From contig JAQGEQ010000192.1 in the NCBI GenBank assembly GCA_034620365.1, positions 677,001 through 741,000 of the forward strand: DNA of 64,000 nucleotides, written 5' to 3'. The notes beneath the pieces were generated by a model. It made no database searches and was not told the origin of the DNA. It was given only the letters and a program-made list of their open reading frames with translations. The position numbers and the translations under genes were made by a program. This stretch comes from Pegea sp. RAD2-039. Lineage: Eukaryota > Chordata > Thaliacea > Salpida > Salpidae. This document shows, piece by piece, positions 23,948 through 36,575 of this stretch; positions within the stretch are counted from its first letter, which is position 1; every line of letters begins with the position of its first letter.

Positions 23948-26900
23948 CTAAACATGTTTAGAAATCACATTCTTAGAGGCTCGTTGTCGAATCTGAGAAT
24001 TATTGTTCTCATTTGCAGCTTGTTGCTGCATTTGTAGTTGCATCTGTTGCAGCATTTGTTGCATTCTTCGTAACTGTGGAAAAAAGTGTTTACAAGCAGA
24101 AAAAACTAATTTTCGACAAAAAAGTGTTTACCAGCAGAAAAACTAATTTTCGATAAAAAAGTGTTTACAAACAGAAAAAACTAATATTCGACAAAAAAGT
24201 GTTTACAGACAGAAAAACTAATTTTCGACAAAAAAGTGTTTACAAACAGAAAAAACTAATATTCGACAAAAAAGTGTTTACAGACAGAAAAAAATAATTT
24301 CAAGAAAAAGTGCTTACCAGCAGAAAAACTAATTTTCGACAAAAAAGTGTTTACAAACAGAAAAACTAATTTCAAGAAAAAGTGCTTACCAGCAGAAAAA
24401 CTAATTTTCGACAAAAAAAGTGTTACCAAACACAAAAATCGAAACTCACCTCAGCATCTTTCGCTTCAAGGACTGATTGTGAGATTTTATCATCAATCAC
24501 AGTAAGACTCCTACAAAAGATGAAGAATTTGAATCCAACAAAAAGATCTCTGATCTTTAACTTACTCTTCTCCGTCAAAATCTCCAGATTGAAGAGACTG
24601 TCTTCGGAAGAGTTCGTAATGACAATCATGAGTGACTTCCTGTAGATCTTGCATGTGTGTCCTAGCAACGCATTACGTCATCAACTACTCACACGTCATC
24701 GACTGATGACGTCATCACTTACACAAGCATCGTGCGTAACTTGAGAAAGTCGCTATGATCTGGATTTTCGACTTCTACCACGCCCCAGGGGTACAAACGG
24801 CCCCTGATCTTCCGACCTTTCACCTCGATCACTTTGTTGCTCCCGACAACAGCGAACGGGATCCCTGACTACAGAAAGAAGCTGAAGACGCGACGTGATG
24901 ACGTCATCATCAAACCTTCAAATAGTTAGTTTGATTTTTGAAATCTTCATCTTCATCTTCATCAGCTTCCGGAAGTTGATAGATGTTGATCTGATGATGC
25001 GAGATCTCATCTAGGATCTTCATCTTCAAGATCTTCAGTTCACTTCCGGTCAACATATCCGCTTTCGCGACCACCGGAATAATATTGACTTTATGGTGCA
25101 CCGATTTCAAAAACTCCACGTCGAGAGGCTTCAAACTGTCGATGACGTCATCAAGTGATGAGGTGATGACGTCACAGCACTTACCCGTGCGCTGATGGTG
25201 AAATGAAATAGAAGAGCGCGTGAACGCGATTATCGGTGAGATGACGTCGATTAAAACCGCGTTCTTGTTTCAAATATTCTTCAAATTTTTCATCAATATG
25301 TTTAATGATTGGCTGATAACTGCAATACGACGTATGACGTCATCAACTCGAAAATATGACGTCATCACCGACCAATCAGTACAGTCGAGGGAATCCCCGA
25401 AACCAGGAGTATCAACGATCGTTAATCGAAGCTTCACGCCCTTCTCTTCGATGTCGACGCTCTGTTCTTCGACTGAGATCGTTTTTTTGACCTCCGCTTC
25501 CAGCATCGAGACATCGCGATCCGAATAGAGATCCGTGAGGAAGAGGCTGTTGACTAGAGTGGATTTTCCGAGTCCTGATTCGCCTGGAGATCGAAAATGA
25601 GATTTGTGACGTCATCAACGCGCGTTTCGCTCACCTGCGACCATCAGTGTGAATTCAAATCCTTTTTTCACAGATTTGCGATGAACTTGATGAGGAAGAT
25701 TAGCGAATCCGACGAACGCGACCGGTGAAGATCCCTGTGACGTCACAGAGAGAGTTTTAAGATTTCAGAAATTAAAAAAAAAAAAATTTTTTGAAAAAAT
25801 TTTGAAATAAAAGAATTTCGATAAAAAATGAAATTTAGAATTTTTAATTGGAAACACTGAAAACTGAAACTCACTGCATTTCTGTAATTCATTTTCTATT
25901 TTTGACAAATTTAAAAAAAAAAACTGAAACTTTCAAGAAAAAATTGAAATATGAAATTTGAAGAAAAGTTTTTTGTAAACAGCAACACCGGAAGTAGATG
26001 GTGTTGTCAACGCGTGACGTCACACTCATGACGTCATACTATCTCTACTTGCTTCTATAATCAAATTTCATATGATTGAAGTTGATGACGTCATCAGATG
26101 ATTTAATTATTTCAAATTTTTTTTTTCAAAACTTTTTTAAAATTTCACAAAAATTTGAAACCAACTTTATTATTTGCTTCTTCCGCCGGCTTCACGCTCG
26201 AAGTCTTTCTCGGCGTTGCCTAGAAACAAAAACAAATGAGAAAACTTTGACGAAATCGTCGACTGCCGCCAACCTCGACGAGTACCACGTCATCACTTGC
26301 AGCTGCTGAAAACATCGTGTTCAGTGAAGCGGAACGAATCAAATCAATCAAGCGTAACGACATCACTTACATGACTTCAATTCTCGCGTCTTCTCCTCTC
26401 GAAGCCTCTGAAGAGCGATCCGTTCCTCTTCCAACTTTGCCTTTCGCATCATAATCTCTCCTGCGCGATGACGTCATCAACACGATGCGTAGATGACGTC
26501 AGCAGCACTCACCTCTTTTGCGTTCCTTCTCGAGTCTGTCGAACGAAGCGCTTTGAGAGGAAGTGACGTCATCTCTGAGAGCGTCTCGACTCGGATCGCG
26601 ACTCCTTGGAGGTCTTTCGGGATCTTCTGCAAATATTTCGTTCCGCTTCAATGATTTCGCTTCTTTTCTTACTTTTCAGTTTCTTCAAATCCATCATCTT
26701 TCGGTTTGCTGGACTCGGAGACTCGATCTTCCTCTCGCTTCTTCCTCGGATTTCTGCTGAAGAAGCTCCTCCGGCTCTTCGGGACATACTTTCGGATTTT
26801 TCTGGATGTGTGAAATCTTGACTTGAGATTAAGGTCTTCAGAGGTTGAGACTTACTCGCGAAGAAGTCTTTACGGAGCTCGAAGTTTGATCCTTTATTCT

Positions 26901-27458
26901 CCGGATGCTTCATCCGCCTTCTTTCATTCACTCCTAAAAAAAGGGATGCAAAAGATGAAGATGAAGATTATTTTCTAAAATCAGATAAAGATTTGAATAA
27001 AAAGTTAAAAAAAAAAAGTTTGAAAAAAATTGTTTTTTTTTTGGAGTAAATATTTATATAAAAAAAATCTAATCTTCAAAAATACTGAAAATCTGAAATA
27101 AATATTTTGAAAATGTAAACAAAAAATTGAATAACTTTTTGAAATATCTAAAAAATATAAGATTGGACTGAAATCTTACCAAGACTAGTAGATCTTGGAT
27201 TCATTCGTTCCAAAGCGGCCCTTCGTTGAGATACAGGATTAATTTCTAAATAAAATAAATTGTAGAAATCAAAATAGAATTTAAAAACGTACAAGAGTTT
27301 CAAACTTTTAATATTTAAAGATTTTTGTAGTTTAAAATATATACTATCATATATTAGCTAATATTATCTCAAATATTTACCAATTTCAGTTAAATATTAG
27401 AAAACTTTATTGACAAATATTTATAAAACTATAAATACTCACCATTTGAATCAGCCAT
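23948..27458 (-). CDS. Septin, SEPT2 group, with long N-terminal extension
   Basis: Sixteen minus-strand exons keep phase throughout and give about 561 residues: 27458-27443, 27245-27180, 26933-26856, 26816-26673, 26626-26513, 26460-26371, 26305-26274, 26219-26166, 25734-25635, 25583-25369, 25312-25185, 25135-24916, 24868-24723, 24661-24566, 24510-24450 and 24073-23948. The septin core starts at exon 9 with [17 protein letters not shown]. It carries the P-loop GESGLGKS, switch-II motif DTPGFGD, the AKAD guanine-binding motif, the septin unique element ([14 protein letters not shown]) and a C-terminal [12 protein letters not shown] coiled coil. These match SEPT1/2/4/5. Septins polymerise into GTP-binding filaments at the cortex, cleavage furrow and cilium base. 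The first eight exons add 198 residues: basic, Ser/Arg-rich, then a charged helix ([20 protein letters not shown]). That the extension is joined to the core is inferred from phase and the absence of a stop or a second start. The intron before the last exon has a minisatellite. Confidence 0.9.
24084..24425. repeat. ~37-base minisatellite in the last septin intron
   Basis: About nine copies of a unit built from gaaaaactaattttcgaca plus aaaaagtgtttacaaaca, with internal deletions and a variant in which aattttcgac is replaced by aatttcaaga. It starts immediately after the last-exon acceptor and nearly fills the intron. Confidence 0.95.
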
Positions 27459-30400
27459 TTACTTCTATTAAACTTAAATAAAAAGTTATCTTCAAAACTA
27501 TAAAGCTAAAAAAATAACCAAAATGATTTTTGAAAAGTTAAATAAGTTACTTTAATCAATTCAAACATTAATCTTATAAATAAATCATTTATCCAGATTA
27601 CCAAAGTCTTATTTTTTATCAAATGCTAATCAAGATACTTATAATAGATAACTAAAAACTTTTGAATAACTCTTACTAGTAACAAGTTAGATAAATATAT
27701 TACAAATTTAGTTAGTATGTTTAGAAATAAGTATTATAGAACTTTAGAGATAGAGTATTAGGAAAAAAAATAAACTTTGAATACAACTGCTAAAAAAACT
27801 TGTTATGTTAAAGTAAAACACAACCTACAAAAAAATGTAAAATAATATCAAGTTTAAAACTTTATATTATCTTTTTCTTTTCATTCTTTTTAATATTCTA
27901 ATAATCAAAATTAAAACTTTAAAACTTAAGAAAACTTATTTCCATTCTTTGTTTATTAACTAAAACTCAATCTTATAATAAAAAGTTATACCAAAGTACA
28001 TGTGAATTACATAATATTTATGCTCATTAAGAATAGTTTTGAGCAAACATAAACACATTTTCTAAAAATAAATAATTTATTTCTATAGTTTAGTAAAATA
28101 TGTAGTGTTCTGCTCTTTATAAGATAAAAGTATAATCTAAAATATAAGATGTTTATAAAATAAATCATATTATAAAGTTAACATTAATAAATTTAGTTTT
28201 TTAATAAATTATCTAATTTCATATCAACAATAATTTCTAAAGGTTTAAGACAGTTTAAAAAAATCTTATTTAAAATTATAATTATTTAAAAAATACATCA
28301 GAAAAAAAGCGCGGTTTTAAATTTTCTAATTTATAATTACTGTTTAAATATCAGTAGAAAAAATAACTTTTAAACAAATATTACAGACTAACAAGCTAGC
28401 AACTACAATATGAACAAATAAAACACAACTTTCGTTGATATGAGAAAATCATTTTAATCAGATATCATTTGAACCAAAATTTAATCAGTAAAAAAAAATG
28501 TAACAGCTGAAAAATGGAATAAAAATGGTCTTTTTCGTAAAAATTTATCGCTGGATGATAGATGTAATTAACATTTAAGGATTACTTCTAAACTTTAAAG
28601 AGAAGAATTTATAAATTGTCAGTTTTTTATTAATATCATTTTCTGTAGCAGTTTGTGTTTAATCAAATTGTAATTTAAATTATTTTTAAAGAGATTGATG
28701 TTAACTTATAAAACAATTAATAATAAAAAATAAATAGAATAATAATAAAAACTCCACAATTACAAAAACTTTATATTACTTTTGAATAAGTCTCAAATAT
28801 TTTTATAATATTTATAAAATAACTATGATACAATAATAAGACTTGTCAATATTCTAAATTGTTTTTTAAAGTCGAATTTTTAAAGTTTCTTTCAAACCCT
28901 TTTTAATGCGATTTTAATTTTATAATTTTATTGAGAAGTCAGCATAATATATAAACAATTATTTCAGTAATATTTCCAAAACACAAAAATATAAATCTTT
29001 TCTGTATAAACAGTTTTATTTGTTAAGAAATAAATAAAAAAACAAACAGTTTAAATTTAAGAACAGTATATTTAAGTAGTAATAGAGATAACTTTAATAA
29101 TTTCCTTTAAATACTTCAATTAATTGCTGTAATCTCAATTACATTCTCATTATTAAGACTTGATTAAAGTAATTAAACGAACATTACAAGTGCTTCTTCA
29201 ACTGAAACTTTATAAAAGGAGAAATTCTCTGATTTCATCGAATTAAATCTTACTTGAGAATCTTAGATCTTAAAATGGATAGTAATAAATTGTTTATAAG
29301 TATTTTTTTAGTTTATATCGAATAATATATTTGATTTATTCAAACTGATAACAAAAGTTAACCAATTATTCAGATGACCTTTTATAAAGACTATTTAAAT
29401 TCTATGAAATGGTTTATTTTCTCAACAAAAGTCTAACATACTTGCTACAAGACAAACTACATTCGATGTTTATGTAAAGCTTGGTTTGGGTAGTAACAAC
29501 TTTAGAATACTAGCTATAAAAATAAGGAAATATTCTGATGTTTGTTATAAAGGTTTTTAAAACTGTAATTTTATCAAGTAACTGAAACCTAAAACTTTTT
29601 TATTCCAAAAATATTTAATAACATTTTATTTTCTGAACATAAATTTATCAAGTTTAAACTCTGTAAGAACAAAACAAAAAAATTAAACTTAAAAATTCTT
29701 GAAACTTAACTTTTAGAATACATTTTAATAAAAAATATTTCAACAAATATAGAATTTCTAGTAATGTAAGTTTTAAACTAAACTCTGATAATCTAACAAA
29801 GTCTTTTTACTTGAAGTACATCAACAGCGTTGATAAATAAACAACTGAATCCTATAAAAGCTCCTCAATTTACAAATAGATGAAAGCTCAATAAGAAGCG
29901 ATAAAAGGAAAATTGAATAAAGTTTTTACATCCACAAATAGTTTCTAGAATAACTGTGTAAACTTAAAATAAATTATCTTAAAATGAAAATAAAACATTT
30001 AGAAGTAAATATTATGGAAAATATTTCTTTTATATCCATTTTTTAAATAATTTATGCATTTTTATTGTATTTGTTATTCTTTCAACTTCTATTTTTCAAA
30101 GGTTCTTTTCATACATTAAAAAAATATTTTATTATATGAAAGTAAACATTTTATTCAATAAATTACTTTTGTTAAAAACCAACATATAAATGATTTGTAA
30201 TTATTTAAAAAAAATTATTTGGTTATTTGGAAGATAAATTAATTTGGTACACAAAAATTGTAATTTTCTTTTTGCAAATTGAGTAGAAACGTTAAACTTT
30301 ACTATTTGTATCTTACAAATTTAACTTTATGATTTTTTTACCGAGGTACAAACAGAACTTTGAATTTGATTAATTACAAGTTTGTTTAACGAAAATGTTT

Positions 30401-31156
30401 GTGTTGAACAATGTACTACATTTTAAAGTTCATTTCTCAAAACTTCTAACAATTGATATAAAAGGCTTCTATATCAAAACTTGCTTTCTTATTCCATATT
30501 TTTTTATTATAAAAGAAGATATCTTATCAAAGAATCACTAAAAAAGGTCAAAGCTCGCTTAAAAATGTTTAAAATTTAAATATTAGTTTATAAAAGAGTA
30601 TTTCAGCAGCTCTGTAAAAATTTTATCTTTGAAATGTATGATTGAAATAGAAAAACTTTTTATGGATGAATGGTCTACAATAAAAGCTTGCTGAAATTTT
30701 TATTAATAAATTTCAGTTATTTGAAAAAGTCTGAAACTGAATACAAAGTCAACTTTTAATTATTTTTAAACTAAAATAACAATTGCTATCTACGAATCGC
30801 ATGCAAAAAATTTGAAAATGAAAAAGTAGTTATTGCGTAATTAGTAAAAGATATTTTCAAAGATTTAAAAGCCATTTTAGTGTTTACTTATTAAATATTA
30901 TTAAATAAAAATTGTTCAAATAATAAATAAATGATAATACATCTGTAAGTCTGCTGTTATATAAGAAATTTTATGAATAAAGTTTAGTAATTCTATTTGT
31001 TGAGTTTTATTTATTAAACTTAAAACAAAAAGTAATTAGATGAAAAAGTTGTTTTTGCAAAAGTGCCAATTCTTTAAAAACAATTTAAAAACAGTTTAAA
31101 TTTACAAAAGTATATATTTTCTATTATTAATTTCTTTATAAAACTTTTGTTCAGTT
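27459..31156. other. AT-rich gene desert
   Basis: About 3.7 kb of highly AT-rich DNA. I see no open frame above background, no tandem array, no RNA gene and no TGACGTCA or CACGTG palindrome. The right-hand septin promoter must lie within the first few hundred bases but has no recognisable core element. Confidence 0.6.
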
Positions 31157-31280
31157 ATGCGGAACAAACAGCCACCCCTTAAAGATATAGAAAATTACTT
31201 AGAGTCAGATTTCCTTTATCATATTTTCACATTTCTCCCTACATTTACACCACATGCTCATAAATATAAATCATTTTTAG

Positions 31281-31944
31281 GATGAAGCAGTCTTTAAAGA
31301 TATTTTTCCTAAACTTCGTAATCTGTCAAAATCTTCTAATGAAATTTTAGATAAAATTTTGGTCAGTTTATTTTAGGAAAAACAAAAAGTATAGGAGTGA
31401 ACCCAGACAAAAAATTAACAATCTATTAACTTTGATGTCACTGTCCCAGGTCACTAACAAAGTAGTGGTGGTTCTTGGCAGACCGCTGTCCATATAATCA
31501 GATCCCATGTCAAAGTAAGGAGATTATGGACGGTAAGTTGTTATATTTACTTTTTCAAACTAAAAAGTATATTTGGATTTTTTATATTTCAAATATTTTT
31601 AACTTTAAATATTTTTGTAAATTTCTTTGAGCATATTTAAAGAAAAAACTAAAAAATAAAAACAAAGAATTTGAAAAACTTTTAAACAATGACATCATAA
31701 ATTTTCAAATTAAAAGTTTAAATAACAATTAATTTAATTTTAATAATTGTTGTTTTTTAAAGATTATATTTGGATATAAATAAAGTTTCAAAAGCCATTT
31801 TGTCACGCTAAAATCATTTACTAACCATCCGTAGACTAAAAACAAGACATGAGTTTTAAAATTTATGTTTTTTCAGACAAAGCACTACTGAGACGACTTT
31901 TCTTTTATATTAATGATATTTACTCTACAAATAACATTCTATAA
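31281..31944 (+). CDS. 3' exons of an unrecognised gene
   Basis: Three segments with good splice signals connect in phase. 31281-31361 reads DEAVFKDIFPKLRNLSKSSN and ends before GTCAGT. 31466-31532 reads WWFLADRCPYNQIPCQSKEI and ends at a consensus GTAAGT donor. 31877-31944 reads KALLRRLFFYINDIYSTNNI and then stops at TAA. The first exon is not settled: a nearby ATG at about 31157 opens MRNKQPPLKDIENYLESDFL, but no donor in the right phase follows it. I do not recognise the family. Phase agreement at both introns makes chance less likely, but the sequence is AT-rich and this remains tentative. Confidence 0.4.
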
Positions 31945-32477
31945 ACTTTCCATCATCAGACTGACCTTTAAAAATGATCTTTTTTTAGTTTATTAAATGT
32001 GTTCTGCTCTAAATGTTAATTTCTTCAAACTTTTTTATATTAGAAACAAAACTTTTGCAAAAAAGATCAAAAAATAATTTCTATTTATTTTTAACTGATA
32101 TTTAAACCACAAAATTAATTGGGAAATTAAACTCTTATTATATGAGTTCATATTTTTATTATAAAAACTTTATTAATATAAATAGATAGAAAATTTTAAA
32201 AAATATCTATTTTCTCATAAGTTGATAAACAATTTAATCTTATTATGAACTAGTTAAAATAGTTTTTAAGGTTTAAATGTAGATTTAACTTTATTTAATG
32301 GTTTGTTTATTGCTTAAATTAAGCTATAATAATTGGCAATACTTTATAATAATAATTATAAGTTTAATTACTATTATAAAGAAATTAATTCTTTTATTTC
32401 AAAGTTTGTGTTATCTTTCATAAGAATCCAAGAGTAGAATTTGTATAAAGTCTTTTTTTAATTTTTTTATAATCACT
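31945..32477. other. Spacer before the TTC33-like gene
   Basis: AT-rich, with no frame, repeat or RNA gene. It should contain the promoter of the following gene; nothing specific can be pointed to. Confidence 0.5.
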
Positions 32478-33352
32478 ATGACTGAAAAAATTGAAAGACA
32501 TAAAATGACTTGGAAAGTGAAACATCTTCTACAAAAATCTCCGTTAATAGATGATGATGATCTTAGTGATGAAGATACTGATGAAGAATTTTGGTTTACA
32601 AAAACTACAAACAAACCTAAGTGATTTGAAACATTAGTCAGTAAACATTTGAATAAAATTAATTTTCTATTTTCAGATCTTCTTTTAAACCATGTATTGA
32701 AACAGGGAACAAACTGAAAGACGAAGGAATCAAACTTGCTGAGAAAGGTTATCTCAATGAAGCTTTAACAAAGTACTTCCTAAAAATAACAAAATATTTT
32801 ATAAAAATTCATTTTTTAGATGGAATGCTGCCATCAATCACAAACCAAATGATCATACCTTACATGAGATGCAAGCTCAAGTTTTAATGATGTTAGATAA
32901 AGTAATTATTCATGATTAATTTGTTAGTTTGTTGCTGACTTGTTTGTTTCAGTTCATGCCATCTGTACAAGCTGCTGAACGTTGTGTACAAATGAATAAA
33001 TTATGGTCCACTGGATGGGAAACCTTGGCTAGGACACAATTGAATATTCAGGACCACTATATGGTGAAAAAATATTTTCTTGAAGAATTAACGATCTAAT
33101 TTTTTGTTTAATTTTAATTTGAAATTTCTGTTAGACGATTTATTTTTCGTAAAGGCTTTGAAGAGTTTTAGTCGTTCTTATTTTCTGAATCCTACTGATG
33201 AAGAGGTAAAGGATCAAATAATCTCAACCAAGACCTTGATATCTCAACTTGAACAGATTCCAGATCCAGTTGAAGGTTCATTTCCACAAATTTGATAAAA
33301 AAAATTAAATTCTATTTTCGTAGATTTTGAAAAGGAAGAAATAGATGCATAA
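32478..33352 (+). CDS. TTC33: TTC33-like tetratricopeptide repeat protein
   Basis: Six exons keep phase and give 193 residues: 32478-32620, 32677-32772, 32820-32901, 32953-33063, 33155-33275 and 33324-33352. After an acidic N terminus (DDDDLSDEDTDEE), TPR-like helices follow: LKDEGIKLAEKGYLNEALTK, WNAAINHKPNDHTLHEMQAQ, FMPSVQAAERCVQMN, WSTGWETLARTQLNIQDHYM and ALKSFSRSYFLNPTDEE. The order and wording match vertebrate TTC33 (a K-W-x-x-A pair, PND-TL-EM-Q-VL, and W-x-x-L-x-R-x-Q-L). The protein ends with a short acidic DFEKEEIDA, and is shorter than vertebrate TTC33 (about 260). TPR repeats mediate protein binding; the role of TTC33 is poorly known. An alternative without the last intron would end at a TGA at 33293-33295. 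A TGACGTCA lies just 3' near 33371; AATAAA occurs near 33537. Confidence 0.75.
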
Positions 33353-34186
33353 AGCGTATCAAACGCGTAATGACGTCATATCGATTTTCTTCAAGATGAA
33401 TGTTTAATGGCCATTTAAAAGAAATTAATTTTTGTCGAATGAAAAATTTAATTAATTAATTAATAAGTGTGTCATCATCTATTGATTTCATTTATTTGTT
33501 GTTATTAGGAAAGGTTTTTGTAATTTGAAATGTAATTAATAAACTCAAACAAGTTTTTTTAAAATCTTAGAATTGTAAATAATTCTATATTCATTTTTTT
33601 GAATAATGTTTTTTATTTGTTACAAATGTATTACTTACCACCTGCAGAATTTTGAAATGATTAGTAACCGATGAAAAAAAGCTTGTCAGAAATATGATAT
33701 TTAGATGTCATTTAAAAAGTTTAAACGAAAAAGAAGTTAGAGAAATTTATAAGTGTTACTCATTTGTAAGTTACAATCATTCTACTGTTTCAGTAGAACT
33801 TCAATTAGTTTAGTTTTTTTTGTGTATCAGATGGTTTTTTGTTGCAATAAAATTTGAAATAATGTCGAAATGTTTATATCTTTTTTTACTAATATTATGT
33901 TTTAGACAAATATTTAAATAAACGTTTTTACTTGAAAGATAAAAATGTCTTATCTTAGCAACAGTTTTTAATCAGCTATAAACTTTCACGAAATCAAACG
34001 GGTATCTGTTAAATTCAAATATATGAGATGATAAAATTGTTAGTTGTATTTACTTTTAAGAATTATTTATTATATAGTGGTAGATGATAGAGATAAACAA
34101 TTTCATTTATAAGTAGATTTAAATATCTTTTTTAACCTAAGTTTATTTCAGCAATTTTTATTTATGTTAATTTTTTTTATTTAAAA
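33353..34186. other. Spacer between TTC33-like and receptor genes
   Basis: AT-rich. It holds the 3' UTR of the TPR gene (AATAAA near 33537) and presumably the promoter of the next gene. No other feature is visible. Confidence 0.5.
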
Positions 34187-36195
34187 ATGTTGAATAATAC
34201 TTTAAATGAAAACCCATGCGCTATACGCAAAGATGCCAATGTTCTTATTCTACTTATCATACCTTTTGCTGCCTTAGTGATAAATAGTGTTATGGTAATC
34301 GCTGTCTACATCTACAGGTAAAATTTTATTAAAAAAGACTATTTTAAGAAAAAGAATTGAGTTAATCTTTACTTTTGGCTTTTTATTTGTAGATCAAAGC
34401 TGAAACAGAAGAGTATTTATACTTATGTTTATAGTACTTTAAGTGCTAATTTGGTCTTTTCTTTATTTGCCATTTATCAAATATTTAATCATTATTTTCA
34501 AATGGAAGGAAACCCTGCTACTAGGTAATTTATTGGTTAAAATGTTTCACGTTTTCGTTATTTCATATTTATAACAAATAAATTACATTTTTTTCACGCG
34601 TTTGTGGCACATTTATACTTAATTAAAGCAATCATAACCAGCTAAGTACGAACAAGTAAACGGTTTGTTACAACATTGATTTGTTCGCATTACTAATAGA
34701 CGTCTAATTTTTACTAACTAATTAAACTTGATATTAGTAATTGATTGACATGAATATTACTTTCTGAATTACTCGTCATAAATATTTTTGAAATTTAGTT
34801 AAGTATTCAGCAAAACATTTTGAAACTAATTGTTGTTGTGACTGTTGTCGAAATAATTTGATTGTTTTTGTTAATTATGTCTTAAAATTGACTTTTTGTA
34901 GAAATATTGAAGATTCTGTCGCTAGGTGGTGGACTTTCCGGAAATCTTTTACAGCTTGCTTATTTCTTGTTATGGTTGCAAATATTGGAGCTTTGATCAA
35001 TGCAATCCAAGATGGTTTTAATTTGTTGGCAAACACCACCTCCTCAAGTGGTAGAAACAGAAACAAACTTCTAGGTACATTGAAACTACAGAAGAAGAAG
35101 TCTTACGTTTTTGTGGCAAGTCAGTTTTAACATCACCAACCTCTCAGATGTAATTGATGACTTTTTAGTGCTGTGGGTCTTTCCAACTATCCTGTCTTTT
35201 ACCACCTTGGCAGGTTGGAACTGTGCTGGTCAGTGTAAGTGTCTTTCTCAGTGTTACCACAACAAAACTATGCCATGGACCACTAAACGCTGCAAGTAAG
35301 TGGTCCACATATATCCACAAGTGTCCACAACTCATCAACTGTCCTACAGTCGTGTCTGGGTCCCCATGTCCAACTCATTCATGGGCTTCATCGTCCTATT
35401 ATGGCTTCTTGAGTTTATTCTTCTTTTCTTTCAAATCTACAAAACGTTCAGGTAGCGGAAGTGACGTCATCGTTATGACACTATTAATCGATTGTATCAT
35501 GACAGGCACTCGATGACGTCACAAAAAGAAGAAGCAAGTGAGGTCACTGCCGTCGCTATTATCACAAAACCACAACTTTCAGTCAGACACGAGCCTAGCA
35601 ACTCGAACACAGGGGTAGTTGATGACATCATCTCCGGTGGTGACGTCACGAAAAGCGAGATCAGCGCAGTGAGCGCTACAAAGACGGGAGAACGAAGCGA
35701 TCGTCAATTTCAAAGTTGGTTGTTCGGATGTTGAACTAGAGTCTTGTGATCTGATCCCTGATCTGATCTCAGATGACTTTTTAAGGGTCTTTTTAAAAGA
35801 GAAAAATCTTTAATAAATCTTCATCTTTTGTCAGAGATCAAAAAGCGAAGAAGACGCGAGATCATCTGGTTAGCAGATGCAGCAAAACAACTCTTCATCC
35901 TTACCTCCATCTTCTTCATAACTACTGCTCCGGCGATGGTAAGACTTTTGCTCCTTAGAAATGATCTCAGTTCTATTTTGGTTTTCAGATCGCGATTTTA
36001 GTGGATATTTTTAGCGATGGTCCTCTCAATTCAACTGTTTCCTCGATCCTCTCTGTCTTGCCGATCCTCTATTGTGTCATCTCTCCTTTTTTGTTGATGA
36101 AGCATCTTGGAGGTTTAAAGAACGCAGCGACTCATCTTATCATACGAATCTCTAACATCCAATTAAAAAGAAGATCTAGAATAAGTAGTGCGTGA
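34187..36195 (+). CDS. Divergent seven-transmembrane receptor, probable orphan GPCR
   Basis: Eight exons keep phase: 34187-34317, 34393-34524, 34902-35050 (or to 35074), 35121-35295, 35350-35451, 35506-35714, 35835-35938 and 35989-36195, about 402 residues. Hydrophobic spans in order: VLILLIIPFAALVINSVMVI, a second around LVFSLFAIYQIF, ACLFLVMVANIGALI, FLVLWVFPTILSFTTLAG, GFIVLLWLLEFILLFF, LFILTSIFFITTAPAM and ILSVLPILYCVISPFLL. The loop before span 5 is Cys-rich (CAGQCKCLSQC). The loop before span 6 is long, Ser/Thr-rich and then basic (KKRRRRE), like a GPCR third intracellular loop. There is no DRY motif, and the TM7 NPxxY is replaced by LPILYCVISPF. The N terminus has an NNT sequon. I infer a rhodopsin-like fold but cannot name ligand or subfamily. 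The intron between exons 3 and 4 is ambiguous. Confidence 0.6.
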
Positions 36196-36575
36196 AGCAT
36201 TTCGTATATTTCTCTTTTTATATTCACAATTTCTGTTTCTAGAAAGTCAACAAACCAGTAAGATGTGGTGATTCTGGAAGTTTTCTATTCTCTGTAAATA
36301 TCTTTGGGAGTTATATATATTTTCTTTAAATCTAGCTGTTTGAAAATATTTTTTTTTGTAATTTATTTCTATTTTCAAACCTTTAAAAACTGCAATTGAT
36401 TTATGAAATGTTTGTAGACTTTTTATATTTACTGAATCAATGTTTTGAGTTTCTTATAAAACTATAAACAGATAAAAAAAAAAGAGAAACTAACTGACAT
36501 ATTTAGAATAAAAGATTCAGATATAAAAGCACTTATCTAGAAGACTAACAAAATGATTACTGACTAAATAAAGTA
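36196..36575. other. Convergent 3' region
   Basis: A short AT-rich stretch between the stops of the seven-helix receptor (plus) and the Lys-rich protein (minus). Nothing beyond 3' UTR sequence is visible. Confidence 0.5.

Noticed and set aside
25220-25528. 102-codon plus-strand frame
   Set aside because: Antisense to septin GTPase exons with P-loop and DTPGFGD motifs.
26563-26821. Plus-strand frames in the septin 5' region
   Set aside because: Antisense to septin extension exons that keep phase over eight introns; the plus frames have no splice or start support.
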